Part shown: piece after piece, positions 53,622-62,634 of the stretch
How positions within the stretch are numbered: the first letter of the stretch is position 1
Layout of the letters: the number at the start of each line of letters is the position of its first letter
NCBI GenBank assembly: GCA_963813895.1
Contig: CAWFAS010000004.1
Coordinates: 434,001-498,000 of the forward strand
Length of the DNA: 64,000 bases
Direction of reading: 5' to 3'
Origin: DASZWJ01 sp963813895
GTDB lineage: Bacteria > Pseudomonadota > Gammaproteobacteria > JAURND01
Translations under genes and position numbers: made by a program
Notes under the pieces: generated by a model
The model's database searches: none
What the model was told of the DNA's origin: nothing
What the model saw: the letters and a program-made list of their open reading frames with translations, nothing else

Positions 53622-56600
53622 TCAGCCATATATCAATTTAACATGCTTAACCCCAGAAAGCGCGGACAATTCCTGCAACAATAACTCACTTGGCTGAATA
53701 TGCCATTCCTCTCCCAGCGTTAAACGCGCAATCGCACTCTCATGGTAATAATCAATATAGACAGGACAAGCTCCTTTCCCGCTTGCAGATAAGGCTTTTT
53801 TAAAAGCGGTAAAAAAATCTGCGTCTATCTGTTGTTGCTCTAACTGGAGCAGCAAATATTTAGCAAACCTTTGCCGCGCACCACCGAGATCATATACCTG
53901 GCGCGCCGTGAGTTTATGGCCTTCAGTGAATTCATCGACACTTACCTCACCCTCCACTACCAGCAATTGGTCTTTCACTAATAACCCACGACAGCTATCA
54001 AACAATTGGGAAAATACCATCATTTCAATACGTCCTGTCCGGTCTTCCAAAGTCAAATAAGCCATACGATTGCCTGCTTTGGTCTGCATGATGCGCATCG
54101 CTACAACATAACCAGCCGCAATAATCAGTTTATCCTTAGCTGGCCGCAAAGCACTGAGCGAAGCGGCAACGAATTGCGACAATTCTTCCTCATAGCGAGC
54201 AATAGGATGGCCTGAGATATACCAACCGAGGGTATCTTTTTCACCCGCCAAGCGCAGCTCATCCGGCCAAGGTGCAACCTTGGCATAGCTAACGCTGGGC
54301 GTATCATCTGCTAATTCACTACCGAAGATATCAGTCTGGCCTTGACTGCGGGCGCGGCTGTATTGTTCAGCCGTTTGTAATGCTGCGTCTACTGAAGCCA
54401 GCAGCATGGCGCGGTCGATGTGAAAACAATCCATCGCTCCGGAACGAATCAATGCCTCTAGCACTTTGCGGTTGACTTTGCGCGTGTCAACTCGTCGACA
54501 AAACTCAAATAAATCACTGAATAACCCATTAGTTTTACGATCTTGCAAAATACCATCTAAAGCGGCCGTCCCCACGCCTTTAATCGCACCCAAACCATAA
54601 ATAATTTCACCCGCCTGGTTCACGGTAAATCGGTATTGACCTTGATTGAGATCAGGCGCTTTAATAATCAATCCTAACTGCAAACAATCTTCAAAAAAAC
54701 GCACCACTTTATCGGTATTATCCATATCTGAGGATAATACTGCCGCCATAAATTGCGCCGGATAATGGGCCTTTAGCCACGCTGTTTGATAAGACAATAA
54801 GGCATAAGCCGCGGAATGGGATTTATTAAATCCGTAGTCAGCAAATTTTTCCATCAAATCAAAAATCTGGTTCGCCAATGGACCCGCTACGCTACTCTGT
54901 GCTGCGCCGCTGACAAAGATGGCCCGCTGCTTAGCCATTTCTTCCGGTTTTTTCTTACCCATCGCTCGACGCAAAATATCCGCCCCACCCAGCGTATAAC
55001 CCGCTAAAACCTGGGCAATCTGCATAACTTGTTCTTGATAGAGAATAACCCCATAAGTAGGACGCAAAATCGGTTCCAAGCGTGGATGTGGGTATTCCAC
55101 CTTAGCACGCCCATGTTTGCGATTGATGAAGTCATCGACCATGCCTGATTGCAGCGGCCCGGGTCGGAATAAAGCGACTAATGCTACGATGTCGTCAAAA
55201 TGATCTGGCTGTAAACGGCGTATCAGATCTTTAATGCCACGCGATTCTAATTGGAATACCGCCGTCGTATGACAGCACTGGAGCAACTCAAAAGTGGCTA
55301 TATCATCCAAAGGCAGACTATTAATATCTATAGGTGGCTGAGTTTGTAAAGCGCGGTCGGCATTAATGGTCTGCAATGCCCAGTCAATGATGGTGAGGGT
55401 TCGCAAACCGAGAAAGTCAAATTTGACCAGACCTACGGCTTCGACATCGTCTTTATCAAATTGGGTAACGCGGTTATCACCCCCCGGTTCACAATACAAC
55501 GGCGTAAAATCGGTAAGCACTGAAGGTGCTATAACCACACCACCGGCATGTTTGCCGACATTACGCGGCATACCTTCTAATTTCAACGCCAAGTCGATCA
55601 GGGTTTTGACTTCTTCTTCCTGCTCATAACGCTGTAATAGTAGCGCTTCATCTGTCAGGGCTTTTTTCAAAGTCATACCCAATTCAAATGGAATTAACTT
55701 AGCTATCTTATCCACAAAACCATAAGGGAACCCCAAGACTCGCCCGACATCGCGCACCACTGCTCGCGCTGCCATAGTGCCATAGGTAATAATTTGCGCC
55801 ACGCTGTCCCGGCCATATTTGCTGGCAACATACTCAATGACCCGATCGCGTCCTTCCATACAAAAATCAATATCAAAGTCGGCCATGGAGACACGTTCTG
55901 GATTCAGAAATCGTTCGAATAGCAAATCATGTTTGATGGGATCTAGATCAGTAATGCCCAGCGCATAAGCCACCAAGGAACCCGCACCAGAACCTCGACC
56001 AGGCCCGACAAAAATATGCTGTTGTTTAGCCCAACGAATAAAATCGGCCACAATTAAAAAATAACCGGTAAATCCCATGCCTTTGATGACGGCGATTTCC
56101 ATTTGCAGGCGTTCTTCATAAGACTGGCGGGTGATCGTGGCATTCTCATCTTCTGCAAGGGTTTTACCTAAACGTTGCTTTAAACCCTCTTTCGACTGGT
56201 CTTGGAAAAAATCGTCCACCGACATTCCTTCCGGCACCGAAAAATTGGGTAAAAAGCTTTTACCCAAGATCAACTCCAGGTTACAACGTTTGGCAATCTC
56301 TACGCTGTTGACTAATGCCTCAGGAATATCTGCAAATAATTGCAGCATTTCTTCGGTACTACGGAAATATTGCTGGTCGGTATGAATATGGTGCCGACGT
56401 GCATCATCCAGCACCCAGCCACCATGAATACATACCCGTGCCTCATGCGCTTCGAAATCATCCCGCGCTAAAAAGCGTACATCATTAGAAGCTACCAAAG
56501 GAATATCGGCAGCGGCTGCCAGCTCTATAGCAGCTTGCACGAATAATTCTTCCTGCTCTCGTCCGGTGCGAGTCAGTTCCAGATAAAACCGATCAGGAAA

Positions 56601-57080
56601 AAGCACACTCCATTCCGCTAGCAACTGCTCAGCCAATTGCAGCTGATTGGCTATCACAGCATGGCCTATATCGCTTTCACGTCCAGCTAAAGCGATGAGT
56701 CCGTCTGATAATCCGCTTAGCCACGACCTATCAATTAATGCCATTCCCAGATGTTGTCCCTGCAAATAGGACTTAGAAATCAATCGGGTTAAATTTTTAT
56801 AGCCCACCTGATTTTGGCACAGCAACACCAGGCGATGGGGGTTTTTTTCATCAGTTGCATTACGCAACCACAGATCAGCGCCTATGATAGGTTTGACACC
56901 AGCCGCCTGGGCAGCACGGTAGAATTTAACCATGGCAAATAAGTTGGATTGATCCGTGATGGCCACCGCGGGCATGTTGGATTTCACTGCGGCTTGCATT
57001 AACGGTTTGACATTGATTAGGCCGTCAATGAGGGAGTATTCAGTATGTACGTGTAGGTGAATAAATTGCGGTTGTGGCAT
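53622..57080 (-). CDS. dnaE: DNA polymerase III alpha subunit
   Basis: 1152 residues, full length replicative polymerase. The N-terminal PHP domain starts PQPQFIHLHVHTEYSLIDGL. The catalytic acids are in VSMADFDIDFCMEGRDRVIE, where the usual PDIDIDF is ADFDIDF. KKKPEEMAKQ and FNKSHSAAYALLSYQTAWLK are diagnostic, and the C-terminus has the OB-fold (IIAAGYVVAMRIMQTKAGNR). In E. coli it follows lpxB and rnhB on one strand. Here rnhB precedes it, but lpxB points the other way. Confidence 0.98.
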   Translation of the reverse strand: MPQPQFIHLHVHTEYSLIDGLINVKPLMQAAVKSNMPAVAITDQSNLFAMVKFYRAAQAAGVKPIIGADLWLRNATDEKNPHRLVLLCQNQVGYKNLTRLISKSYLQGQHLGMALIDRSWLSGLSDGLIALAGRESDIGHAVIANQLQLAEQLLAEWSVLFPDRFYLELTRTGREQEELFVQAAIELAAAADIPLVASNDVRFLARDDFEAHEARVCIHGGWVLDDARRHHIHTDQQYFRSTEEMLQLFADIPEALVNSVEIAKRCNLELILGKSFLPNFSVPEGMSVDDFFQDQSKEGLKQRLGKTLAEDENATITRQSYEERLQMEIAVIKGMGFTGYFLIVADFIRWAKQQHIFVGPGRGSGAGSLVAYALGITDLDPIKHDLLFERFLNPERVSMADFDIDFCMEGRDRVIEYVASKYGRDSVAQIITYGTMAARAVVRDVGRVLGFPYGFVDKIAKLIPFELGMTLKKALTDEALLLQRYEQEEEVKTLIDLALKLEGMPRNVGKHAGGVVIAPSVLTDFTPLYCEPGGDNRVTQFDKDDVEAVGLVKFDFLGLRTLTIIDWALQTINADRALQTQPPIDINSLPLDDIATFELLQCCHTTAVFQLESRGIKDLIRRLQPDHFDDIVALVALFRPGPLQSGMVDDFINRKHGRAKVEYPHPRLEPILRPTYGVILYQEQVMQIAQVLAGYTLGGADILRRAMGKKKPEEMAKQRAIFVSGAAQSSVAGPLANQIFDLMEKFADYGFNKSHSAAYALLSYQTAWLKAHYPAQFMAAVLSSDMDNTDKVVRFFEDCLQLGLIIKAPDLNQGQYRFTVNQAGEIIYGLGAIKGVGTAALDGILQDRKTNGLFSDLFEFCRRVDTRKVNRKVLEALIRSGAMDCFHIDRAMLLASVDAALQTAEQYSRARSQGQTDIFGSELADDTPSVSYAKVAPWPDELRLAGEKDTLGWYISGHPIARYEEELSQFVAASLSALRPAKDKLIIAAGYVVAMRIMQTKAGNRMAYLTLEDRTGRIEMMVFSQLFDSCRGLLVKDQLLVVEGEVSVDEFTEGHKLTARQVYDLGGARQRFAKYLLLQLEQQQIDADFFTAFKKALSASGKGACPVYIDYYHESAIARLTLGEEWHIQPSELLLQELSALSGVKHVKLIYG

Positions 57081-57200
57081 GGTTGGCGTTTTTAGGGTTG
57101 ATAGAGAAGTAGTATAGTCGTTAATGGCTGATTTAGGGAATAAATGGTTTCTATGTGTAAATGATGATCGTTAATAAAGATACTTTATATAAATAGGTGT

Positions 57201-57415
57201 GTAACCATTCACCAAATTCAGGGAAATGTCATTCCCGCTGGCACAATTTGGAGCGAACGTGTTGATCTTTCAGGCGGGAACCTATAACCCAATTGTTAAC
57301 TGCACCTGGCAGTTTTAATGGAAAGGTAGGCAATAGGTTCCCGCTTGAAAGTCCATCATTCTTGGATAGTTCTGTAAAGCGGGAATGACAATTCTCGAAT
57401 GTGCTGAATAGTTAC
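57201..57415. repeat. Family D palindromic element, copy 3
   Basis: 215 bp, near-identical to the copies at 3947 and 6987, with ends GTAACCATTCACCAAATTCA and the complement of GTAACTATTCAGCACATTCG. It separates dnaE from rnhB. Confidence 0.9.
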
Positions 57416-57428
57416 ATAGGTGTCGATT

Positions 57429-58091
57429 CTAGGAAAGGGCCAAACCAATCTCCATTTCCAACTGCACCGACCCCGCAAACTTCAACTCCCCAAAATGTTT
57501 ACGGTGCAACTCACAAGGCCCTAACAAGCGTAACGCCTGCTGATGTTCTTGCGTAGCATAACCCTTATGCCGTTCAAACCCATAACCAGGAAACTGCTGA
57601 CTCAGCATAACCATTTCTCGATCACGTGTCACTTTCGCCAAAATTGAAGCCGCGCTGATAGCTGCGATTTTTTGGTCACCTTTGACGATAGCTCGGGAAG
57701 GAAAAGGCACTTTGGGGCAATGGGTGCCATCTACTAATATTTGTTCCGGCTGCACAGACAAAGCCAACACCGCGCGCTGCATTGCCAGCAGGCTCGCATG
57801 GAAGATATTCAAATTATCTATCTCGGCCACTTCAGCTCGGCCAATAGCCCAGGCTATGGCGTGGCGCTGTATCAGAGGATATAAAGCTTCACGCTGTTGT
57901 TCGGTCAGCATCTTAGAATCTCCTAGACCGGAAATCCGTCGTTTGGGATCGAGTATGACTGCAGCTGCTACTACCGCGCCCGCCAGTGGACCACGTCCTA
58001 CCTCATCGACCCCTGCAGCCAATAAATGCTCTGTTTTCCACAACAAGCGAGGCAGGGTTTTTTGGACGGGCTTAATCATGGATACATCCAT
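57429..58091 (-). CDS. rnhB: Ribonuclease HII
   Basis: 220 residues. It removes ribonucleotides from DNA. The acidic active site is visible in AAGVDEVGRGPLAGAVVAAA (D and E), ILVDGTHCP (D) and KVTRDREMVMLS. The length is normal. Starts at 58091 or four codons later (58079) are both possible. It lies upstream of dnaE on the same strand, separated by a 215-base repeat. Confidence 0.95.
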   Translation of the reverse strand: MDVSMIKPVQKTLPRLLWKTEHLLAAGVDEVGRGPLAGAVVAAAVILDPKRRISGLGDSKMLTEQQREALYPLIQRHAIAWAIGRAEVAEIDNLNIFHASLLAMQRAVLALSVQPEQILVDGTHCPKVPFPSRAIVKGDQKIAAISAASILAKVTRDREMVMLSQQFPGYGFERHKGYATQEHQQALRLLGPCELHRKHFGELKFAGSVQLEMEIGLALS

Positions 58092-58179
58092 TTAGAATGC
58101 AAAGATAGTCGGGAGATAGAGTATATAGGGATTTTTAGATTTTGCACCTGGAGTTAACTACTTGGAGCTGGGCTTTGCT

Positions 58180-58345
58180 AGACCCTGTCGCTGTAGCTCC
58201 CCTCTACGTCGTCCCGCGGCTTGTCCGCGGGATCCATAAAAAGCCTAAAACCTGCTGAGAAGACAAGGAACATCTGCCAAGCCCCCTGGATCCCGCGGAC
58301 AAGCCGCGGGACGACGTAGCAGGGGAAGCTGCGACAAACCTAATA
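58180..58345. repeat. Family C palindrome, copy 3
   Basis: About 165 bp with arms CTACGTCGTCCCGCGGCTTG and complement. It lies between the divergent rnhB and Gfo/Idh genes, at a probable rearrangement point. Confidence 0.9.
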
Positions 58346-58496
58346 CGCCGGATACAAAATAGCTACGTTAGAACGTATAGATTGATTCCAGTGAAAAAAA
58401 GTGAGAGTATTTCAAAAATGTGACGTACCTTTTCTTTAGCCGTTATTTATCTGACCATTAATGAAAAGGCATGCAACCCTTCAAGGAGGAGGGACA

Positions 58497-58586
58497 ATGA
58501 TAAAACTCAGCCGTTCTGTAATCTTCAGGCTCATGCAGAACAATTTTGCCAATAATCTGCAAGCAAACTTACCTAGTGACCATTAA
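58497..58586 (+). CDS. 29-residue leader-like ORF
   Basis: ATG at 58497 is preceded by AAGGAGGAGGGACA, the strongest ribosome binding site seen in the window. The peptide reads MIKLSRSVIFRLMQNNFANN and nine more residues. Its stop lies three bases before the ATG of the Gfo/Idh gene, which has no site of its own. Translational coupling is therefore likely. It could be a leader peptide or the remnant of a gene that once occupied the spot. No match is known to me. Confidence 0.5.
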   Translation: MIKLSRSVIFRLMQNNFANNLQANLPSDH

Positions 58587-58589
58587 AAC

Positions 58590-59552
58590 ATGAAAAAAAT
58601 CACGTGCGGGGTAATCGGTGTCGGCTACCTGGGCCGGTTTCATGCCGAAAAATACGCCAACCTACCGAATGCCCAACTGGTTGGCGTTTGTGATACCGAT
58701 GCGGCTCGAAGCAAAGAAATTGCCGGCAAACTGGGGACACAGGCAACACAAGACTATCGCGACCTCCTCGGCAAAGTAGAAGCCGTCAGTATCGTGACCC
58801 CAACCCAATCGCATCACCAAATCGCCAAAGTATTTCTCGAACATGGCGTACACGTACTTTTGGAAAAACCTATAACCAATACGGTAGCCGAAGCGGATGA
58901 ACTCATCTCTATCGCAAATAAAAATCGTCTGGTTTTACAAATTGGTCATTTAGAACGTTTTAATTCCGTGGTCAACGCCCTGGAAAAATACTTAGATCGT
59001 CCCCGCTTTATTCAGTGCAGCCGCCTGGCTCCCTTCAAATTGCGCTCTATGGACGTCAGCGTCGTGCTGGATTTAATGATTCATGATATCGATTTAATTC
59101 AATACCTGGTCGGTTCACCTATTAAAAATATTCACGCCAATGGTGCCTGTGTTTTATCTGACCAAATCGACATTGCCAATGCGCGCATTCAGTTTGAAAA
59201 TCATTGCGTAGCTAACGTAACTGCCAGCCGAGTTTATTTAAAACAGGAACGCCGGCTGCGTTTATTCCAACCTGAAGCTTACATCTCTGTGGATCTGCAA
59301 GATAAGCAGCTGGCCATTCACCGCAAAGGGACCAATGAAATGTTCCCGGGCATTCCAGAAATAATTTGCGAAGAACAAGCATTCGAACAAGGTGATGCTT
59401 TGCGCGATGAAATTATTGCTTTTCTAGATTCCATAGAACAACACAAACCGCCGGTGGTATCAGGATTGGATGGGAAAATGGCATTAGCCACGGCTATTGA
59501 AATTACTAATATTGTAAATAAACAGATGGAATTATTTAAATCTGTTAATTAA
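58590..59552 (+). CDS. Gfo/Idh/MocA oxidoreductase, likely lipid A-linked
   Basis: 320 residues. The NAD-binding loop is GVGYLG (10-15), and the family EKP motif is at 92-94 (LLEKPITNT). A candidate catalytic HD follows (LMIHDIDLI). It lies directly before lpxB. In several bacteria a Gfo/Idh protein in the lpx cluster is GnnA, the UDP-GlcNAc 3-dehydrogenase that helps make 3-amino sugars for lipid A. That role is likely here, but no GnnB aminotransferase is seen in the window, so no symbol is given. Translation probably depends on the small upstream frame. Confidence 0.8.
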   Translation: MKKITCGVIGVGYLGRFHAEKYANLPNAQLVGVCDTDAARSKEIAGKLGTQATQDYRDLLGKVEAVSIVTPTQSHHQIAKVFLEHGVHVLLEKPITNTVAEADELISIANKNRLVLQIGHLERFNSVVNALEKYLDRPRFIQCSRLAPFKLRSMDVSVVLDLMIHDIDLIQYLVGSPIKNIHANGACVLSDQIDIANARIQFENHCVANVTASRVYLKQERRLRLFQPEAYISVDLQDKQLAIHRKGTNEMFPGIPEIICEEQAFEQGDALRDEIIAFLDSIEQHKPPVVSGLDGKMALATAIEITNIVNKQMELFKSVN

Positions 59553-59583
59553 CTGGGTAACGATTCATCTATACGTTTACATT

Positions 59584-59709
59584 AGCTTTCTCCCTTCTCC
59601 CGCTTGCGGGAGAAGGGTCGGGGATGAGGGTGCGTCGGTTTGCATTTGTGCCTGGTGAAACACCCTCACCCCCCGGCCCCTCTCCCGCAAGCGGGAGAGG
59701 GGAGAAAAC
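59584..59709. repeat. Family B palindrome overlapping the lpxB 5' end
   Basis: Arms CTTTCTCCCTTCTCCCGCTT and complement, centre TGCATTTGTGCCTGGTGAAA. The right arm stays in frame with lpxB from a TTG at 59640, so the repeat could be translated. Confidence 0.9.
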
Positions 59710-59741
59710 CAAATACCTTTAAATACCTCAGCGATCCAGCC

Positions 59742-60893
59742 TTGAACCCACAACCCTCACCCAAACGCGTCCTGATTGTATCCGGCGAAGCCTCAGGCGA
59801 CCACCATGCTGCCCAATTAGTACGGGAAGCACATAAAATCGACCCAACTATATATTTTTTAGCCATGGGTGGGGAACAAATGCGCCAAGCCGGAGTGGAT
59901 ATTATTGTCGACTCCAAACCGCTGGCCGTCGTTGGCATTATAGAAATCCTAACCCATTTTTATCCCATTTTCCGCGCCTGGAAAACCCTACGCCAATTCA
60001 TTAAACGCCAACCCCCTGATCTAATTGTATTGATCGACTATCCCGAATTTAACCTACAAATTGCCAAAGCTGCGAAAAAAGCAGGCATCAAGGTTCTATA
60101 TTATATAAGCCCCCAAGTCTGGGCCTGGAAACAGGGGCGCATCAAAACCATACGCGAACGAGTGAATAAAATGTTGGTGATCTTTCCTTTCGAGGAAGAG
60201 TTTTACCGCCGCGGTGGTGTTCCAGTTGAATTTGTAGGCCACCCCTTAACTGGCAAAGTCCATGCCGATCGGGACAAAACGCAAATGCGCCAAGAGCTAC
60301 AGCTGTCCTCCGAAAGGCGCGTGATAGGCCTGTTGCCAGGTAGCCGTAAAGGGGAAATCATGCGTTTACTGCCCGTACTACTAGCAGCGGCCACCCAGTT
60401 AAAGCACCGCTATCCCGATCTCGATTTCGTCCTGCCATTAGCTTCCTCGCTGAGCCAGGCGGATCTGGAGCCTCATCTGCGTAATACCAACCTACCCATA
60501 AAGGTGATTCCAGGACAGTTCTATAACACCTTACAGCTATGTGACGCCGCCATTGTCACTTCAGGCACCGCTACCTTGGAAACAGCCTTGATGGGTGTGC
60601 CTATGGTCATTGTTTATAAAATAGCTGCCTCGACTTATCATTTTGCTAAACGCCTTATTAAAATTCCTTTTATTGGTCTATGCAATATTGTCGCTGGGCG
60701 GCCCATTGTGAAAGAATTGATACAACAGGAGGCAAATCCGGAAAATATTTATGCAGAAATTAGCCATATCTTGGATGATGATGGGTATCGTGAAACTATG
60801 CGCAATGAGCTGCTGCAGGTTAAAGAAAGGCTAGGACAAGGAGGAGGGTCGGAACAGGCGGCTAAGGCGTTGTTGGGGTTGCTGGGGTCTTAA
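59742..60893 (+). CDS. lpxB: Lipid-A-disaccharide synthase
   Basis: 383 residues from a TTG at 59742. It joins UDP-2,3-diacylglucosamine and lipid X in lipid A synthesis. Clear family blocks are RVLIVSGEASGDHHAAQLVR, AMGGEQMRQAGVDI, YYISPQVWAWKQGRIKTIRE and TSGTATLETALMGVPMVIVY. The family normally starts just before RVLIVSGE, but no ATG or good ribosome binding site exists there. The frame stays open upstream through a palindromic repeat to a TTG at 59640 (417 residues). Coupling from the Gfo/Idh gene cannot easily explain the start, 190 bases away. The true start is uncertain. Confidence 0.9.
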   Translation: MNPQPSPKRVLIVSGEASGDHHAAQLVREAHKIDPTIYFLAMGGEQMRQAGVDIIVDSKPLAVVGIIEILTHFYPIFRAWKTLRQFIKRQPPDLIVLIDYPEFNLQIAKAAKKAGIKVLYYISPQVWAWKQGRIKTIRERVNKMLVIFPFEEEFYRRGGVPVEFVGHPLTGKVHADRDKTQMRQELQLSSERRVIGLLPGSRKGEIMRLLPVLLAAATQLKHRYPDLDFVLPLASSLSQADLEPHLRNTNLPIKVIPGQFYNTLQLCDAAIVTSGTATLETALMGVPMVIVYKIAASTYHFAKRLIKIPFIGLCNIVAGRPIVKELIQQEANPENIYAEISHILDDDGYRETMRNELLQVKERLGQGGGSEQAAKALLGLLGS

Positions 60894-60913
60894 TTTAAGT
60901 TGGGTAGTTTTTC

Positions 60914-61057
60914 AAGCCCCCCCCATCCTAACCTTCCCCCGCAAGCGGGGGAAGGAACTTGCTCGAGCCATATGAGAATTGGCTCCAGACTTCGCCCTCC
61001 TGCCCAACCAGTCCCTTCCCCCGCTTGCGGGGGAAGGTTAGGAAGGGGGCAGCCTCA
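60914..61057. repeat. Family A palindrome between lpxB and galU
   Basis: Arms CCCCCATCCTAACCTTCCCC and complement, with TTGCTCGAGCCATATGAGAA in the centre. It lies between converging genes and could terminate both. Confidence 0.85.
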
Positions 61058-61073
61058 GCCAGCACCACCCCAG

Positions 61074-61967
61074 TCAAACCTTCTCCGTAAACCCACTAAC
61101 CAACTTCTGCAACAGCGCCTTAAAATCATCAGCCAACTCATCATGAAGCAGTGCTAAATTAACAGTAGCTTCCAAATAACCTAATTTACTACCACAATCA
61201 TAGCGCTTACCCCGCAACAAATGCCCATACACCGCTTCTTTTAACAGCAGGCGTGATATGGCATCTGTCAGCTGTATCTCACCCCGTCCATCGGCAGCCG
61301 TTTCTTCCAACATTTGAAAAATACCTGGGGTTAATAAATAACGTCCTACTACCGCCAGATTAGAGGGCGCATCTTCAGGAGCAGGTTTTTCAACGATCGT
61401 TTGAATGCGTCCATCTACTTTTTGTTGATCTTCTAGCGCAATAATTCCATATTTTCTCGTTTCTTCGCGAGGGATCTGTTCCACCGCAATCACACTAGCG
61501 CTGGTTTTTTCATACAAAGCCACCATATCCTGTAAGCAATTGTAGCTGCTTACATCAATCAAATCATCGGCTAATAACACCGCAAAAGGTTCATCGCCTA
61601 CTAAGTTTTTTGCGCATAGCACCGCATGCCCTAGACCAAGAGGATTGGCCTGTCGGATATAAGCGCATGACACCCCTGCTGGCAAAACTTCTCTGACAAT
61701 ATTTAACAGCTCATGCTGCCCGCGCTGTTCCAAGGTATATTCCAACTCAAAATTTGAATCAAAATGGTCTTCAATCGCGCGCTTGCTGGAACTAGTCACA
61801 AAAATCAGCTCACTCACACCTGCGGCGATCGCTTCTTCAACAGCGTATTGGATTAAAGGTTTGTCTACTATGGGAAGCATTTCTTTGGGATTGGCTTTGG
61901 TGGCGGGTAAAAATCGGGTACCAAGCCCAGCGACGGGGAATACCGCTTTTCTAATGGCGGGGAGCAT
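61074..61967 (-). CDS. galU: UTP--glucose-1-phosphate uridylyltransferase
   Basis: 297 residues. It makes UDP-glucose for LPS and other glycans. It opens KAVFPVAGLGTRFLPATKAN, followed by PKEMLPIVDKPLIQYAVEEA, the nucleotide-binding signature. FAVLLADDLID and GLGHAVLCAK are also present, and KRYDCGSKLGYLEATVNLAL lies near the end. Full length. The small double-glycine peptide gene lies upstream on the same strand, with a terminator between them. Confidence 0.96.
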   Translation of the reverse strand: MLPAIRKAVFPVAGLGTRFLPATKANPKEMLPIVDKPLIQYAVEEAIAAGVSELIFVTSSSKRAIEDHFDSNFELEYTLEQRGQHELLNIVREVLPAGVSCAYIRQANPLGLGHAVLCAKNLVGDEPFAVLLADDLIDVSSYNCLQDMVALYEKTSASVIAVEQIPREETRKYGIIALEDQQKVDGRIQTIVEKPAPEDAPSNLAVVGRYLLTPGIFQMLEETAADGRGEIQLTDAISRLLLKEAVYGHLLRGKRYDCGSKLGYLEATVNLALLHDELADDFKALLQKLVSGFTEKV

Positions 61968-61998
61968 TTAGGATAACCTCATGTTAGGGTAGATAAAA

Positions 61999-62037
61999 GC
62001 GCAAGTGCTCTGCAAAATTACCGCAGAGCACTTGCGC
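61999..62037 (-). terminator. Rho-independent terminator after the small peptide gene
   Basis: A perfect 15-bp stem (GCGCAAGTGCTCTGC and complement) with a 9-base loop. On the minus strand it is followed by TTTTATC. It ends the transcript of the 50-codon gene before galU. Confidence 0.9.
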
Positions 62038-62073
62038 CATTCCAACAGAATTGAAAGGGTTACAGCGAACCTT

Positions 62074-62226
62074 TTACCAAATATGCATGGGCGAAGGTGC
62101 TAACGGATGGTGGGTTCTCGGCTCCCAAAAATGCCAGCTTTTCCACCAATTACCTACCGTAGGCCGACCGCCCCCGACAACCACTTCCATTTCTTTGTCT
62201 GATAAATATTGTACTGTAGTCTTCAT
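62074..62226 (-). CDS. 50-residue peptide with double-glycine leader
   Basis: ATG at 62226, with TAGGAG seven bases before it, and a TAA at 62074-62076. The leader MKTTVQYLSDKEMEVVVGG fits the double-glycine consensus L-S-x-x-E-L/M-x-x-I/V-x-G-G at every position, counting back from G19 (L at -12, S at -11, E at -8, M at -7, V at -4). Cleavage there would release a 31-residue peptide starting GRPTVGNWW, rich in Trp, His and Pro. Such leaders are read by peptidase-containing ABC transporters that export bacteriocins and signalling peptides. No transporter or immunity gene is in the window. The gene has its own terminator. The mature part matches no family known to me. Confidence 0.75.
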   Translation of the reverse strand: MKTTVQYLSDKEMEVVVGGGRPTVGNWWKSWHFWEPRTHHPLAPSPMHIW

Positions 62227-62634
62227 AAAAAAACTCCTAAATCCTTAAAATGGAACCAATTTTAATTTCAGCCGCTCCCAATTGAGCTGAAAAACGACAA
62301 CCATAAGGAAAATATATCTTAAAAAGGGAATTCTGCAAGGTGGGGGGGTTTATTTAAAACATCGTTAACGAGTTTTTAGCAAAAATAAAACCTTGGGTGC
62401 CAATAGCAGCTACCCCCCCCTTCCTAACCTCCCCCGCAAGCGGGGAAAGGGACTTGCTCGAGCCATATGAGAATTAGCTCAAGACTTCGCCTCCTGCCCA
62501 ACCAGTCCCTTCCCCCGCTTGCGGGGGAAGGTTAGGAAAGGGGCAGCTGCTATTGGCACCCAAGATAGCCTAAGCAAGAAACTCAGTAATTCCAAAAAAA
62601 TTCCCAAAAATCATTTATTCCCCCCAACACCAAA
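62227..62634. repeat. Intergenic with a family A palindrome at 62392-62564
   Basis: Arms CTTGGGTGCCAATAGCAGCT and complement (62392-62564), centre containing TTGCTCGAGCCATATGAGAA as in the copy at 60914. The remainder holds the promoter region of the small peptide gene. No clear -35/-10 pair was picked. Confidence 0.85.

Noticed and set aside
61783..61971. Plus-strand frame opposite the galU start
   Set aside because: It is the complement of the conserved galU N-terminus.
18816..62564. Regularly recurring GC-rich hairpins, considered as a CRISPR array
   Set aside because: Copies are scattered kilobases apart, self-complementary and without spacers of constant length. They are dispersed palindromic repeats.
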